From: Streptococcus pseudopneumoniae
Lineage (GTDB): Bacteria > Bacillota > Bacilli > Lactobacillales > Streptococcaceae
DNA length: 64,000 nt
NCBI RefSeq assembly: GCF_001074155.1
Contig: NZ_JUUZ01000031.1
Span: 19,720 to 83,719, forward strand
Direction of reading: 5' to 3'
Within the stretch, counting starts at the first letter, position 1, and each line of letters begins with the position of its first letter. A program made the position numbers and the translations under genes. Shown in pieces: positions 46,823 through 55,468 of this stretch. Under the pieces are notes generated by a model. It did not search any database, was not told the DNA's origin, and worked only from the letters and a program-made list of their open reading frames with translations.

Positions 46823-47743
46823 ATGACCAACGAATTTTTACATTATGAAAAAATCAGCCGAGGAACTTGGCAATCATTACATCGTAAGACAACACCTCCT
46901 TTAACCGAGGAGGAATTAGATTCTATTAAGAGTTTCAATGACCAGATCAGTCTCCAAGATGTAACAGATATTTACCTGCCGCTTGCTCATCTGATTCAAA
47001 TCTACAAACGCTCCAAAGAAGACCTAGCCTTTTCAAAAGGGATTTTCCTCCAAAGGGAGAGTAAAAATCAGCCATTTATTATCGGAATTTCAGGTAGTGT
47101 CGCTGTTGGCAAATCAACTACTAGCCGACTCTTACAAATTTTGCTTTCCCGTATTTTTCCAGAAGCAAGTGTTGAATTAGTGACAACTGATGGCTTTCTG
47201 TATCCTAACAGCATCTTAAATGAGCGAAACATCCTAAACCGAAAAGGTTTCCCTGAGAGTTATGATATGGAAAGCTTGCTCGATTTCCTTGATCAACTTA
47301 AAAACGGTCAGGATGTAGATATCCCCGTTTATTCTCACGAAATCTACGATATCGTACCTGATAAAACACAAAGAGTCCAAGCAGCGGATTTTGTCATCGT
47401 AGAAGGTATCAACGTCTTTCAAACACCACATAACAGCCGTCTTTATATTACAGACTTCTTTGATTTTTCAATCTATGTAGACGCTGCAGTTGAGGATATC
47501 GAGAGTTGGTATTTGGACCGTTTCTTGAAACTTCTTAGCTTTGCACAAGATGATCCAAACAACTATTACTATCGTTTCACCCAGCAACCAATTAGTGAAG
47601 TCAAAGATTTTGCCCATCAGGTTTGGACAAGTATTAATTTGACCAATCTACAAAACTACATCGAACCGACAAGAAATCGGGCTGAAGTCATTCTTCATAA
47701 ATCTAAAAATCATGAAATTGATGAAATTTATTTAAAAAAGTGA
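46823..47743 (+). CDS. coaA: Pantothenate kinase, type I
   Basis: A 306-residue kinase that phosphorylates pantothenate, the first and controlling step of coenzyme A synthesis. Walker A is [12 protein letters not shown] (about 90-101). The blocks [10 protein letters not shown] and [10 protein letters not shown], and the FSIYVDA region, match CoaA type I. No anomaly. It is followed 67 bp later by rpsT, which has a strong promoter of its own. Confidence 0.97.
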   Translation: MTNEFLHYEKISRGTWQSLHRKTTPPLTEEELDSIKSFNDQISLQDVTDIYLPLAHLIQIYKRSKEDLAFSKGIFLQRESKNQPFIIGISGSVAVGKSTTSRLLQILLSRIFPEASVELVTTDGFLYPNSILNERNILNRKGFPESYDMESLLDFLDQLKNGQDVDIPVYSHEIYDIVPDKTQRVQAADFVIVEGINVFQTPHNSRLYITDFFDFSIYVDAAVEDIESWYLDRFLKLLSFAQDDPNNYYYRFTQQPISEVKDFAHQVWTSINLTNLQNYIEPTRNRAEVILHKSKNHEIDEIYLKK

Positions 47744-47750
47744 TTTCCCC

Positions 47751-47779
47751 TTGTCAAAATAATAGTTTTCAGATATAAT
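47751..47779 (+). promoter_or_regulatory. rpsT promoter
   Basis: TTGTCA (47751-47756), 17-bp spacer, TATAAT (47774-47779): close to consensus, as expected for a ribosomal protein gene. Confidence 0.85.
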
Positions 47780-47810
47780 GGTATAGTTAGTAAATATGGA
47801 GGTAAGAACA

Positions 47811-48044
47811 TTGGCAAACATTAAATCAGCTATCAAACGCGCTGAATTGAACGTTAAACAAAACGAAAAGAACTCAGCTCAAAAATCAGCTATGCGTACT
47901 GCTATCAAAGCTTTTGAAGCAAACCCATCTGAAGAACTTTACCGTGCTGCTAGCTCAGCCATCGATAAAGCAGAAACTAAAGGTTTGATCCACAAGAATA
48001 AAGCTAACCGTGATAAAGCACGTCTTGCAGCTAAACTAGGTTAA
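47811..48044 (+). CDS. rpsT: 30S ribosomal protein S20
   Basis: A 77-residue basic helical protein that binds 16S rRNA early in assembly. The conserved N terminus [13 protein letters not shown] shows that translation starts at TTG (47811), eight bases after GGAGG. The in-frame ATG at 47796 overlaps that ribosome binding site and cannot be the real start. A weak TTG start is also known for E. coli rpsT, where it serves autoregulation. Followed by a UUCG-type terminator. Confidence 0.95.
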   Translation: MANIKSAIKRAELNVKQNEKNSAQKSAMRTAIKAFEANPSEELYRAASSAIDKAETKGLIHKNKANRDKARLAAKLG

Positions 48045-48065
48045 TCTTTAACTGGATACAAAATG

Positions 48066-48086
48066 AGCTCTTCGGAGCTTTTTTTG
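48066..48086 (+). terminator. rpsT terminator
   Basis: AGCTC, TTCG tetraloop, GAGCT, then seven T residues, just after the rpsT stop. Confidence 0.93.
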
Positions 48087-48109
48087 TACACATTTTTCTG
48101 GAGGTTATC

Positions 48110-48622
48110 ATGAAAATTGCTATTATAGGATATTCAGGATCAGGTAAATCTACTCTAGCAGAAAACCTATCTCGCCACTACTCCATACCCAAACTTCATA
48201 TGGACACTCTTCAATTTCAGCCTGGGTGGCAAGATAGCGATCGCGATTGGATGTTAAAGGAAATGAAGACTTTCCTATCTAAACATGAGGATTGGGTTAT
48301 CGACGGCAACTATACATGGTGTAGCTACGAGGAAAGAATGGAGCAAGCTGATCAGATTATCTTTTTAAACTTCTCAGCATGGAATTGTTTAGCAAGAGCC
48401 TTTAAACGCTATCTAAGATACAGAGGAAAAGTTAGAGAAAGTATGGCAGACGGTTGTCCTGAACGTTTTGACTGGGAGTTTATCCGCTGGATTCTTTGGG
48501 ATGGACGAACAAAAAATGCTAAGGTAAGATACCAAAAATTAAGTGATACCTACCCTGAAAAGATCCATATTCTCCATTCTCAAGCAGAGATTGATTGTTT
48601 CTTACAATCTCTTAAAAAATAG
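48110..48622 (+). CDS. P-loop kinase-like protein (DNA topology modulation/FlaR family)
   Basis: A 170-residue adenylate-kinase-like protein. Walker A is GYSGSGKST (7-15). The segments LHMDTLQFQPGW and WVIDGNYTWCSYEERM are hallmarks of the family often annotated as DNA topology modulation protein. A true substrate is not known. CTGGAGG precedes the ATG. It could be reached by read-through of the rpsT terminator or have a weak promoter that I do not see. A strong shared terminator follows. Confidence 0.82.
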   Translation: MKIAIIGYSGSGKSTLAENLSRHYSIPKLHMDTLQFQPGWQDSDRDWMLKEMKTFLSKHEDWVIDGNYTWCSYEERMEQADQIIFLNFSAWNCLARAFKRYLRYRGKVRESMADGCPERFDWEFIRWILWDGRTKNAKVRYQKLSDTYPEKIHILHSQAEIDCFLQSLKK

Positions 48623-48667
48623 ACGATAGAGTAACATTCCATTAAGGTCAGTATGGACTGAATGACT

Positions 48668-48706
48668 AAAAAAGGAAGATTTTCATCCAGAAAATCTTCC
48701 TTTTTT
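48668..48706. terminator. Bidirectional terminator, kinase-like gene / deoD
   Basis: Perfect 16-bp arms AAAAAAGGAAGATTTT / AAAATCTTCCTTTTTT with a 7-nt loop, between convergent genes. Confidence 0.96.
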
Positions 48707-48716
48707 GTGTTCTCTT

Positions 48717-49427
48717 TTATTCTGCAATTAAAGTCTCTAGACCAACCTTCATCATATCAGTGAAGGTGTTTTGACGTTCTTCTGCTGTAGTGTCCTCTTC
48801 TGGATTAACCAAGCTATCAGAAATCGTCATAATAGCTAAAGCATCGACATGGTGTTGAGCAGCAAGATAGTAAAGAGCTGCTGCTTCCATTTCGACAGCC
48901 TTCACACCCCATTTACCAAGCTCGATATTCTTTTCACCATAGTTTGAATAGAAAACGTCTGATGACAAGACATTTCCAACGTGAGTAGTCATACCAAGGC
49001 CTTTGGCAATGTGGTAAGCCTTATCTAGCAAGTCAAAACTTGCAATTTGTGGGAAATCGTATTGAGGCCAATCGTTGCGGATGATGTTTGAGTTGGTTGC
49101 GGCAGCTTGCGCTAAGACCAATTCACGGACATGAACATCCTCATTCAAAGATCCAGCCGTTCCCACACGGATCAATTTCTTTACTCCGTAGTCGACAATC
49201 AACTCGCGCGCATAAATAGAGATGGATGGCATCCCCATTCCTGTTCCCATAACAGATACACGGTGACCTTTGTAAGTACCTGTGTAACCAAACATGTTAC
49301 GGACTTCGTTAAAGCAAACAGCATCTTCAAGAAAATTCTCAGCGATAAATTTCGCACGAAGAGGATCTCCAGGAAGAAGAATTTTATCAGCAATTTCACC
49401 TTGCTTAGCAGCAATATGGATAGACAT
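48717..49427 (-). CDS. deoD: Purine-nucleoside phosphorylase, DeoD type
   Basis: A 236-residue hexameric-type purine nucleoside phosphorylase that cleaves purine (deoxy)nucleosides with phosphate. [31 protein letters not shown] and the [13 protein letters not shown] block are diagnostic. I chose [14 protein letters not shown] at 49427. No Shine-Dalgarno is adjacent; the long-palindrome element copy B ends just upstream. A second, trimeric-type enzyme (punA) lies at 51.0-51.8 kb, so the cell has both. Confidence 0.96.
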   Translation of the reverse strand: MSIHIAAKQGEIADKILLPGDPLRAKFIAENFLEDAVCFNEVRNMFGYTGTYKGHRVSVMGTGMGMPSISIYARELIVDYGVKKLIRVGTAGSLNEDVHVRELVLAQAAATNSNIIRNDWPQYDFPQIASFDLLDKAYHIAKGLGMTTHVGNVLSSDVFYSNYGEKNIELGKWGVKAVEMEAAALYYLAAQHHVDALAIMTISDSLVNPEEDTTAEERQNTFTDMMKVGLETLIAE

Positions 49428-49432
49428 AATAT

Positions 49433-49548
49433 AAGATACCAAACCCGTCAAAAAGCGAAGGGAAAATAGGAGTTGGGCGCAGTGAGCGATGCTCGCTAGA
49501 CCAACTATCTTTTTCCCACTGCTTTTAGGGTGGGTTCAATTCCTTTCT
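49433..49548 (-). repeat. Long-palindrome element, copy B, upstream of deoD
   Basis: About 116 bp, homologous to 31438-31550. Plus-strand arms are AACCC (49442-49446) with GGGTT (49532-49536), AAAAGC (49451-49456) with GCTTTT (49521-49526), GGGAAAA (49460-49466) with TTTTCCC (49511-49517), AGTTGG (49471-49476) with CCAACT (49501-49506), and a GTGAGC/GCTCGC tip (49482-49496). On the minus strand it begins AAAGGAA and ends 5 nt before the deoD ATG. Confidence 0.85.
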
Positions 49549-49635
49549 TTCTTAATTTTTATGATTTAGAGGAGAGTAAACAGTATTCAGTTCAGCTAAT
49601 ACGGTAAACCCATCCTTTCTTTTTTTATTGAGTAA

Positions 49636-49674
49636 TTAGAAAAGTTTTCCGCTTGTGTTCAAATCTGAACACAT
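49636..49674 (-). CDS. Possible 12-codon leader ORF between clc and deoD
   Basis: ATG at 49674 preceded by AAAGGATGAGC, encoding MCSDLNTSGKLF then TAA. It begins with the palindrome TGTGTTCA-N4-TGAACACA. Size and position suit a leader peptide of the deoD transcript or chance. The surrounding 49549-49752 stretch repeats the motif AAGAAAGGA three times and holds no longer gene. Confidence 0.3.
   Translation of the reverse strand: MCSDLNTSGKLF
49654..49673. promoter_or_regulatory. Operator-like palindrome upstream of deoD
   Basis: Perfect arms TGTGTTCA and TGAACACA separated by four bases, in the gap between the chloride channel gene and deoD. Possible repressor site; it overlaps the 12-codon ORF. 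Confidence 0.4.
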
Positions 49675-49752
49675 GCTCATCCTTTCTTTATTAAATGATA
49701 TTGATTATAAGTCAAAAATATATTTTGAATTAGAAAAACTAGAGTATTCTTA

Positions 49753-51033
49753 TTAAGTTTTTTTTGTCCTTGTCTTTGGTCGTAAGTATTTCTCCCAAGG
49801 GATTCGGTCCAGCATTTTAGCAAAACCAAATGCCAAGTAAGCAGTTACCAAAAGAAAAGGTATAGCCTCTAATGATTGACCAGTGAACCCCATTACCAAT
49901 CCAGTTGCAGACAGGGGTGCCTTCAAGGTCACAGCTAAAAAGCAAACCGAACCTAATAGCAAGACTGCTGGTTGGTTGCCACCTCCGAGAATCATAGTCA
50001 GGAGTGCAGCTCCTGCTATCCCCAAGGCAAAAGATGGGGTCAAGGTACCGCCATAGGCACCTGCCCAAAGGGTGACTAAAACGACCAAGGCTTTCAAGAC
50101 AAATAAGAGGATTACCATCTTGGCATTACTGCCGTTTAAAATCTCCTGAGCCATCATACGTCCATTACCAAGTAGATGAGGCAAATGGCTAGCCAATCCA
50201 ACAAGGAAAAGAAATGTTACAGGCAGAGTATAGAGTATCCGTTTGTCCTTTATTCTCTTTAAAGAAACTTGTTTGTTGAAGCGACTAAAAAGCCAAGCGA
50301 GTGGAGTCAGGAAAAGAACTAATAGGGGAACAAAACACATATCACCTAGTGGCCAAGTCATGGCTGGAATCTGGTAGAGAGCATGATCTGAAACAACAAA
50401 TCCTGCTGTAAAGGCTGATACATATGTAGTCAGACCGACCAAGAAAAAACGTTTGACAGATAAATCAATTCCCAAGGTTTCAAAAACGAAAAACACACTC
50501 GTTAATGGAACCTGATAGACAGCCGCTAAACCCGCACCAGCTCCACAGGCAATGAGAAAAGATTGGTCCTTCACGGAGAGAGAAAAAATATTGGCAATAG
50601 GTCTTGCAAATAAAGCTCCAATCTCTCGCGGCGCAGCTTCCTTACCCATAGGCGCTCCTCCTCCAACTGCAACAATCTGCCAAATTGAATGAACTAGCTG
50701 TTTTAAAAAATGAAGTTTGTATTGTGATGTTTCATCTTTCATCTGCGCTTTGATGGAAAAGATCTTTGCTTTTCTTTGCAAGAAATACCAGACCAAGGCA
50801 GAACTAACGCCCACGATGATTAAACTGAAGCCTATTCGTGATGAGGCAACACCATCTGTCAAGAATCCAGTGGTATGCTCTATCTGACCAAAAGCAATCC
50901 CTTCAACCAGCTCTAAAAGATAATGGAGCAGAATTCCGAATATGCCTGAAACTAGCCCTAGCATGATGACCGCTAGAACTAATTTGAGGTTATATGGGAT
51001 TTTCTGAAGACTACTCCTCAACTCTTGTAACAT
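49753..51033 (-). CDS. ClC-family chloride channel/antiporter
   Basis: A 426-residue membrane protein of the voltage-gated chloride channel family. The selectivity-filter regions appear as GGGAPMGKEAAPREIGA near residue 123 and GAGAGLAAVYQVPLTS, with GAYGGTLTPSFALG further on. The usual GSGIP and GREGP motifs are altered (GGAPM, GKEAAP), so ion preference (chloride or fluoride, channel or H+ antiporter) is open. It starts two bases after the punA stop without a clear site of its own, so it is coupled to punA. Confidence 0.9.
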   Translation of the reverse strand: MLQELRSSLQKIPYNLKLVLAVIMLGLVSGIFGILLHYLLELVEGIAFGQIEHTTGFLTDGVASSRIGFSLIIVGVSSALVWYFLQRKAKIFSIKAQMKDETSQYKLHFLKQLVHSIWQIVAVGGGAPMGKEAAPREIGALFARPIANIFSLSVKDQSFLIACGAGAGLAAVYQVPLTSVFFVFETLGIDLSVKRFFLVGLTTYVSAFTAGFVVSDHALYQIPAMTWPLGDMCFVPLLVLFLTPLAWLFSRFNKQVSLKRIKDKRILYTLPVTFLFLVGLASHLPHLLGNGRMMAQEILNGSNAKMVILLFVLKALVVLVTLWAGAYGGTLTPSFALGIAGAALLTMILGGGNQPAVLLLGSVCFLAVTLKAPLSATGLVMGFTGQSLEAIPFLLVTAYLAFGFAKMLDRIPWEKYLRPKTRTKKT

Positions 51034-51035
51034 GA

Positions 51036-51845
51036 TTACAATTCAGCAAGAATCGCTTTCAGCAATCCTTTGAAGTCGCCTTTGACGCGTTCTGTCACTT
51101 CCACAACTTCTTCGTGGTTGAGCTCTTCTTGGAAACCAGCCGCAAAGTTGGTAATACATGAAATACCAAGAACTTTCAAGCCTGAGTGGGCTGCCACAAT
51201 AACTTCAGGAACAGTTGACATACCGACAGCATCTGCACCAAGAGTCTTATAGGCACGGATTTCAGCTGGTGTTTCATAAGTTGGACCAGTTACACCGATA
51301 TAAACACCATCATCCAACTTGATGCCCAATTTGTCAGCAACTTTATGAGCAGTCCCGCGGTATTCAGGTGTATAAGCTTTCGACATATCAGGGAAACGTG
51401 GACCAAAGTCATCCAAGTTTTCACCGATCAATGGGTTTTGACCAGTCATGTTGATGTGGTCAGTGATAGCCATCAAGGTACCAGGACCGAAGCCGATACC
51501 ACCAGCAGCGTTGGTGACAAGCACCCCTTCACATCCCAACACTTTCATGACACGAACTGGGAAAGTCACCACTTCTAGTGGGTTTCCTTCGTAGAAGTGG
51601 AAACGTCCTTGAAGGGCCAAAACTTTACGTCCAGCAAGATCACCATAAACCAATTTACCAGCATGGCCGACAACCGTCGAACGACCCCAGTTTGGAATGT
51701 CAGCGTAGTCTACTACGACTGGATTTTCGATTTCTTCAGCTAATTCTCCAAGTCCTGATCCAAGAATCAAGCCGAACTCTGGGGCTTCAACTCCCTTTTC
51801 TTTCAAGAAAGCAGCTGTTTCATTGATTTTTGCTAATAATGTCAT
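51036..51845 (-). CDS. punA: Purine-nucleoside phosphorylase, trimeric type
   Basis: A 269-residue enzyme acting mainly on inosine and guanosine. LILGSGLGELAEEI near residue 27, the GRFHFYEG phosphate block, VLVTNAAGGIGFGPGTLM and GADAVGMSTVPEVIVA are diagnostic of the PNP/MTAP class. AAGGAG precedes the start. It lies in the row rpiA-deoB-DUF1697-punA-clc, matching its role of releasing ribose-1-phosphate, the substrate of DeoB. Confidence 0.97.
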   Translation of the reverse strand: MTLLAKINETAAFLKEKGVEAPEFGLILGSGLGELAEEIENPVVVDYADIPNWGRSTVVGHAGKLVYGDLAGRKVLALQGRFHFYEGNPLEVVTFPVRVMKVLGCEGVLVTNAAGGIGFGPGTLMAITDHINMTGQNPLIGENLDDFGPRFPDMSKAYTPEYRGTAHKVADKLGIKLDDGVYIGVTGPTYETPAEIRAYKTLGADAVGMSTVPEVIVAAHSGLKVLGISCITNFAAGFQEELNHEEVVEVTERVKGDFKGLLKAILAEL

Positions 51846-51859
51846 TATCTATCTCCTTC

Positions 51860-52402
51860 TTATTGTTTTAAAAAATGACCAATTTTGTCAAAGGTATTAG
51901 CGTTACGAATGGTAATATTGCCATAGAAAGGCATCTTCAGTAGTTGTTTGTGATAGGCTGTTTTAGCATAAGTCTCTTCTGACAATTTGCCCCAAAAGAT
52001 TCCTAGTTTCCCAAAATGGAGCACTTCTTCTCCTAGCTTCAAAGCGAGGAACTTCTCTTCTACGAATTTCCTATCCAAGCCCTCAGTGTAAAAGAGTACA
52101 TCCTTTCGAGCCATCTCATGGTTCCACCAATCGGGAAGATTTCTGAGCTCCTCTTCATAGTCTTCAAGACTTAACAAGGAAAAACTCTGAATAAATGGAT
52201 AATGTCTTTCAAAGAATCCCTTTAAATCCTCAACTAACTGAATCCTAGCCATATTTGTGTCAAAGAAAATATTGCCACTATTGATGTAGTTTTCAACACT
52301 CTCTAATCCCAACTCCGTCAATTCTTGACGCAACTGAGCCATGACTACCTTGTTCTTTCCACCGACATTAATGCCTCTAACAAGTAGAGCGTAACGAATC
52401 AT
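51860..52402 (-). CDS. DUF1697 family protein
   Basis: A 180-residue cytoplasmic protein. The family signature LVRGINVGGKNKVVMAQLR is at residues 7-25 and ENYINSGNIFF follows. Function unknown. It begins one base after the deoB stop and lies 14 bp upstream of punA, so it is fully embedded in the purine salvage operon. This gives a hint of a nucleoside- or sugar-phosphate-related function, though the family occurs widely without that context. Confidence 0.9.
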   Translation of the reverse strand: MIRYALLVRGINVGGKNKVVMAQLRQELTELGLESVENYINSGNIFFDTNMARIQLVEDLKGFFERHYPFIQSFSLLSLEDYEEELRNLPDWWNHEMARKDVLFYTEGLDRKFVEEKFLALKLGEEVLHFGKLGIFWGKLSEETYAKTAYHKQLLKMPFYGNITIRNANTFDKIGHFLKQ

Positions 52403-52403
52403 C

Positions 52404-53615
52404 TTAAACTAATTTATCTAAGAAACTTTCACCAATCATGGCAGTTTCAACGCCAAAGTTATCCGCAATTGTTGCTGAGATGTCAGCGAAGTGTCCAACT
52501 GGAATTAATCCATTGCCTTTAAAGGATGGACTGTATGCCAAAAGTGGAATATATTCACGAGTATGGTCAGTACCAGCATAGGTTGGATCATTTCCGTGGT
52601 CAGCAGTAATCAAAAGAAGATCGTCTTCTCTCATTGCTGCCATAATTTCTGGCAAGCGCTCATCAAACTCATGCAAACAATCACGATAGCCGTGTGGATC
52701 ACGACGGTGTCCATAAAGGGCATCGAAGTCTACTAAGTTTGTAAATGAGAAGCCATGTTTGAAGTCTTCTGATTTCATAGCCTTGATCAAGTTGTCAATA
52801 CCGTGGCTGTTTGATTTGTTGTGGCCCATATCGTGGTTGATACCTGCACCGTTGAAGATATCGTTAATCTTACCAACTGCATATGTATCGATACCAGCTT
52901 CGTTCAATTTGTCCAAAACAGTTGGGGCAAATGGAGATACAGCCAAGTCACGACGGTTAGCCGTACGAGTGAAGTTTCCAGGCTCACCAACATAAGGACG
53001 AGCAATGATACGTCCTAGAAGAGCTGGGCGCTCAAGGGTAATTGAACGAGCGTATTCACAGATACGGTAGAGTTCATCCAAAGGAATGATATCTTCGTGA
53101 GCTGCGATTTGAAGAACTGGGTCAGCTGATGTATAGATAATCAACTCGCCAGTTTCCATTTGGCGTGGTCCAAAGTCATCGATGACAGCTGTTCCTGAGT
53201 ATGGTTTGTTGGCTTCACGAATAACCTTACGTCCTGAAAATTCTTCGATTTTAGTAAGGATTTCCTCTGGGAATCCATTCCAGAAAGTATCGAACGGTTC
53301 AGTGATATTGAGCCCCATGATTTCCCAGTGACCAGTCATGGTATCTTTACCTAGAGATACCTCTTCAAGCTTAGTCGCATAACCTGTTGGATTGCTCTCA
53401 GCTGGAACTGTCTTCAATGGTGTTTCGCGAGGGATGTTCCCAAGACCAAGTTTTGCCATATTTGGTACATTCAAACCTACTGATTTTGAAATGTGCCCAA
53501 GCGTGTCTGATGCACCATCAGGAACACCAGCGTTGACAAAGTTATGAGCATCTGGTGCTGCACCGATTCCTACAGAATCTAATACTACCAAGTGAATACG
53601 ATTAAATTTTGGCAT
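52404..53615 (-). CDS. deoB: Phosphopentomutase
   Basis: A 403-residue alkaline-phosphatase-superfamily metalloenzyme that converts (deoxy)ribose-1-phosphate to the 5-phosphate. The N-terminal metal motif is [15 protein letters not shown]; the phosphorylated Thr lies in [10 protein letters not shown]; the second metal block is [29 protein letters not shown] precedes the start. It joins punA, pdp and deoD with deoC and rpiA in pentose use. Confidence 0.97.
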   Translation of the reverse strand: MPKFNRIHLVVLDSVGIGAAPDAHNFVNAGVPDGASDTLGHISKSVGLNVPNMAKLGLGNIPRETPLKTVPAESNPTGYATKLEEVSLGKDTMTGHWEIMGLNITEPFDTFWNGFPEEILTKIEEFSGRKVIREANKPYSGTAVIDDFGPRQMETGELIIYTSADPVLQIAAHEDIIPLDELYRICEYARSITLERPALLGRIIARPYVGEPGNFTRTANRRDLAVSPFAPTVLDKLNEAGIDTYAVGKINDIFNGAGINHDMGHNKSNSHGIDNLIKAMKSEDFKHGFSFTNLVDFDALYGHRRDPHGYRDCLHEFDERLPEIMAAMREDDLLLITADHGNDPTYAGTDHTREYIPLLAYSPSFKGNGLIPVGHFADISATIADNFGVETAMIGESFLDKLV

Positions 53616-53638
53616 AGTGTGTCTCCTTTTTATTTTGA

Positions 53639-54322
53639 TTATTTTGCTTTTGTTGAAGTTAAAATCTGAACGCCCTCTTGTCCAGCAACGATGACCTTAT
53701 CCACCATTTGGTTAAACAACCCATGCTCGACGACACCAACGACATGATCCAATTCTTGTCCCAGAGCAATTGGGTCTTCAATCACTTCCAAGGCCAAATC
53801 GATGATAAAGTTTTGCATATCCGTCACAAAACGTTGACCATCCTTTTCGCGGAAGCTCGGATTATAGCCAGCTCGCTCAAATCGACGGAAGACCTGTTCG
53901 GCACCATATTGAACAACCTCTACTGGTAATTTAAAGTCACCGAGTTTCTCTACTAGCTTACTTTCATCAACTACCCAGATATATTCTTTAGATGGAGTTG
54001 CGACAACCTTTTCCATGAGAAGGGCCCCACCACCGCCTTTGATGCCGTTAAACTGACTGTCTACTTCATCTGCACCATCAACTGTCAGGTCTACAAAGTC
54101 CACTTGATCAATAGACTTAAGAGGAATATTGAGTCCTTCTGCCTGCTTGCTGGTTACACTAGAAGTCGTTACAGCTGTAATCTGTAAGCCCTCTTCCTTG
54201 ATACGACGACCTATTTCTTCTACGAAATAGTAGGCAGTTGAGCCTGTTCCAAGCCCGACAACCATACCATCTTTGACGAACTCGGCAGCTTTAATCCCTG
54301 CCATTTTTTTCAGATTTTCCAC
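53639..54322 (-). CDS. rpiA: Ribose-5-phosphate isomerase A
   Basis: A 227-residue isomerase of the pentose phosphate pathway. The phosphate-binding loop is [10 protein letters not shown] (23-32), and DGADEVD and [14 protein letters not shown] carry active-site residues. Translation starts at GTG (54322), set by GGAGGTG six bases upstream. It is first of rpiA-deoB-DUF1697-punA-clc and feeds ribose-5-phosphate from nucleoside breakdown into central carbon metabolism. Confidence 0.97.
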   Translation of the reverse strand: MENLKKMAGIKAAEFVKDGMVVGLGTGSTAYYFVEEIGRRIKEEGLQITAVTTSSVTSKQAEGLNIPLKSIDQVDFVDLTVDGADEVDSQFNGIKGGGGALLMEKVVATPSKEYIWVVDESKLVEKLGDFKLPVEVVQYGAEQVFRRFERAGYNPSFREKDGQRFVTDMQNFIIDLALEVIEDPIALGQELDHVVGVVEHGLFNQMVDKVIVAGQEGVQILTSTKAK

Positions 54323-54350
54323 TTATACACCTCCAAATAGAGCTACTTCT

Positions 54351-54359
54351 ATTATATCA
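54351..54359 (-). promoter_or_regulatory. Extended -10 of rpiA operon
   Basis: Minus-strand TGATATAAT (hexamer 54351-54356), about 28 bp before the GTG start; no strong -35. Confidence 0.6.
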
Positions 54360-54390
54360 TGAATACGCTTCAAATTCATCCTTACACTAG

Positions 54391-54419
54391 AAAAACCCGA
54401 ACAATTTATGTCGGGTTTT
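54391..54419 (-). terminator. Terminator of the U32 gene
   Basis: Minus-strand AAAACCCGA / TCGGGTTTT with a 10-nt loop and a T run, just after the stop at 54427. Confidence 0.92.
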
Positions 54420-54426
54420 GTGATGT

Positions 54427-55356
54427 TTACTTAACCATATCAGGGTCATAGTCGTAAAATCCAGTATCCAAGAAACGATTTTTAGGATGGAGCTTGCGAA
54501 CTTCTTCATCGAGCAAGAAGGCCTGGTCATGAGTAAAGTTACCTTCTTGAATTAAATTGCGCGCTTGAATAAAGAGTTTTGCGATTTCTACAAAGTTTTG
54601 GCCAGGTGTATAAAGACCCTCAAGTTTCCAATGAGTGAATCCATGCTCTACTAGTTCTGTCAATTTGGTCATCAAATCAAGATCATTATTAGCAAAGATA
54701 TGAGTCCCATGATTGTCTTCAAAAATAGAATAATGGCTCTCTGGGTCACTTGGCTCAGCCAAGAACAAGTCACGTTGACGAGATTTTTCATCATCAATCT
54801 GTGTGAAATTATAGTAGTTTTGCAAGAGTGGACGCTTCGAATGGTGGATGACACTAGCACCGTATACCAAGACCTCAGCAGGAATTTCTAAAATTTCAGG
54901 CATCTTGAAGAGTTCTGCAGATGGGATTTCACGCGCCAAAACTGCTTCTGACGCTCCTGCTTTTTGTCCCCAGAAGTTAATCTGACGACTGCTTGTGACC
55001 ATGGTTGAGGCATCGTAGATGGTTTTAAAAGAATAGCCATCACGGTTAACCACATAAAAGACACCTGCGTCTCCAACTGTGATATAGTCCGTTTTGATTT
55101 CTTCTAAAAAGTCCAAGAAGGGCTTGATACGGTCCATCATGTCTTGGTGCATAAGAGCATTGACCGCAACGATTAATTCCTTACCGGCATCATGAACAAT
55201 TTTTGCGATTTCACGCAATTCTTCATGACTAAAGGTAGTAGGCAAACGAAGACCAAAATCTTTCTCGCCAACATAAATGCGGTCGACACCAGCTTCAAGT
55301 AGCTGTTTCACTTGTTCAATACTTTCAGCAGTTGCTGTAATGATAATCTTTTCCAT
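54427..55356 (-). CDS. U32 family protein (TrhP1/YrrN-like)
   Basis: A 309-residue TIM-barrel-like member of the U32 family. The length and N-terminal pattern (ITATAESIEQVKQLLEAGVD, then VGEKDFGLRLP) match the shorter B. subtilis paralogue YrrN (TrhP1). YrrN and YrrO are linked to prephenate-dependent hydroxylation of uridine 34 in tRNA; older annotation says collagenase-like peptidase. The longer partner is not in this window. No Shine-Dalgarno; TATAAT lies seven bases before the ATG. Confidence 0.85.
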   Translation of the reverse strand: MEKIIITATAESIEQVKQLLEAGVDRIYVGEKDFGLRLPTTFSHEELREIAKIVHDAGKELIVAVNALMHQDMMDRIKPFLDFLEEIKTDYITVGDAGVFYVVNRDGYSFKTIYDASTMVTSSRQINFWGQKAGASEAVLAREIPSAELFKMPEILEIPAEVLVYGASVIHHSKRPLLQNYYNFTQIDDEKSRQRDLFLAEPSDPESHYSIFEDNHGTHIFANNDLDLMTKLTELVEHGFTHWKLEGLYTPGQNFVEIAKLFIQARNLIQEGNFTHDQAFLLDEEVRKLHPKNRFLDTGFYDYDPDMVK

Positions 55357-55363
55357 AGAGAAA

Positions 55364-55372
55364 ATTATACCA
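55364..55372 (-). promoter_or_regulatory. Extended -10 placed for a leaderless U32 transcript
   Basis: Minus-strand TGGTATAAT (hexamer 55364-55369), seven bases from the ATG at 55356. Confidence 0.7.
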
Positions 55373-55426
55373 CATTTCCAAAAAATCAGCTATATAGAAA
55401 AGTGGGTCTTGTTAGTCCAAATTTTT

Positions 55427-55464
55427 AAAAAAAAGTGAACCGTATCAATAACAGTTCACTTTTT
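55427..55464 (-). terminator. Terminator of the ABC exporter operon
   Basis: Minus-strand AAAAGTGAAC / GTTCACTTTT with a 13-nt loop and a T run, directly after the stop at 55469. Confidence 0.9.
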
Positions 55465-55468
55465 AGAT

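Noticed and set aside
49199..49469. Overlapping frames on both strands at the deoD 5' end
   Set aside because: They are shadows of deoD and of the palindromic element; none is supported by a ribosome binding site.
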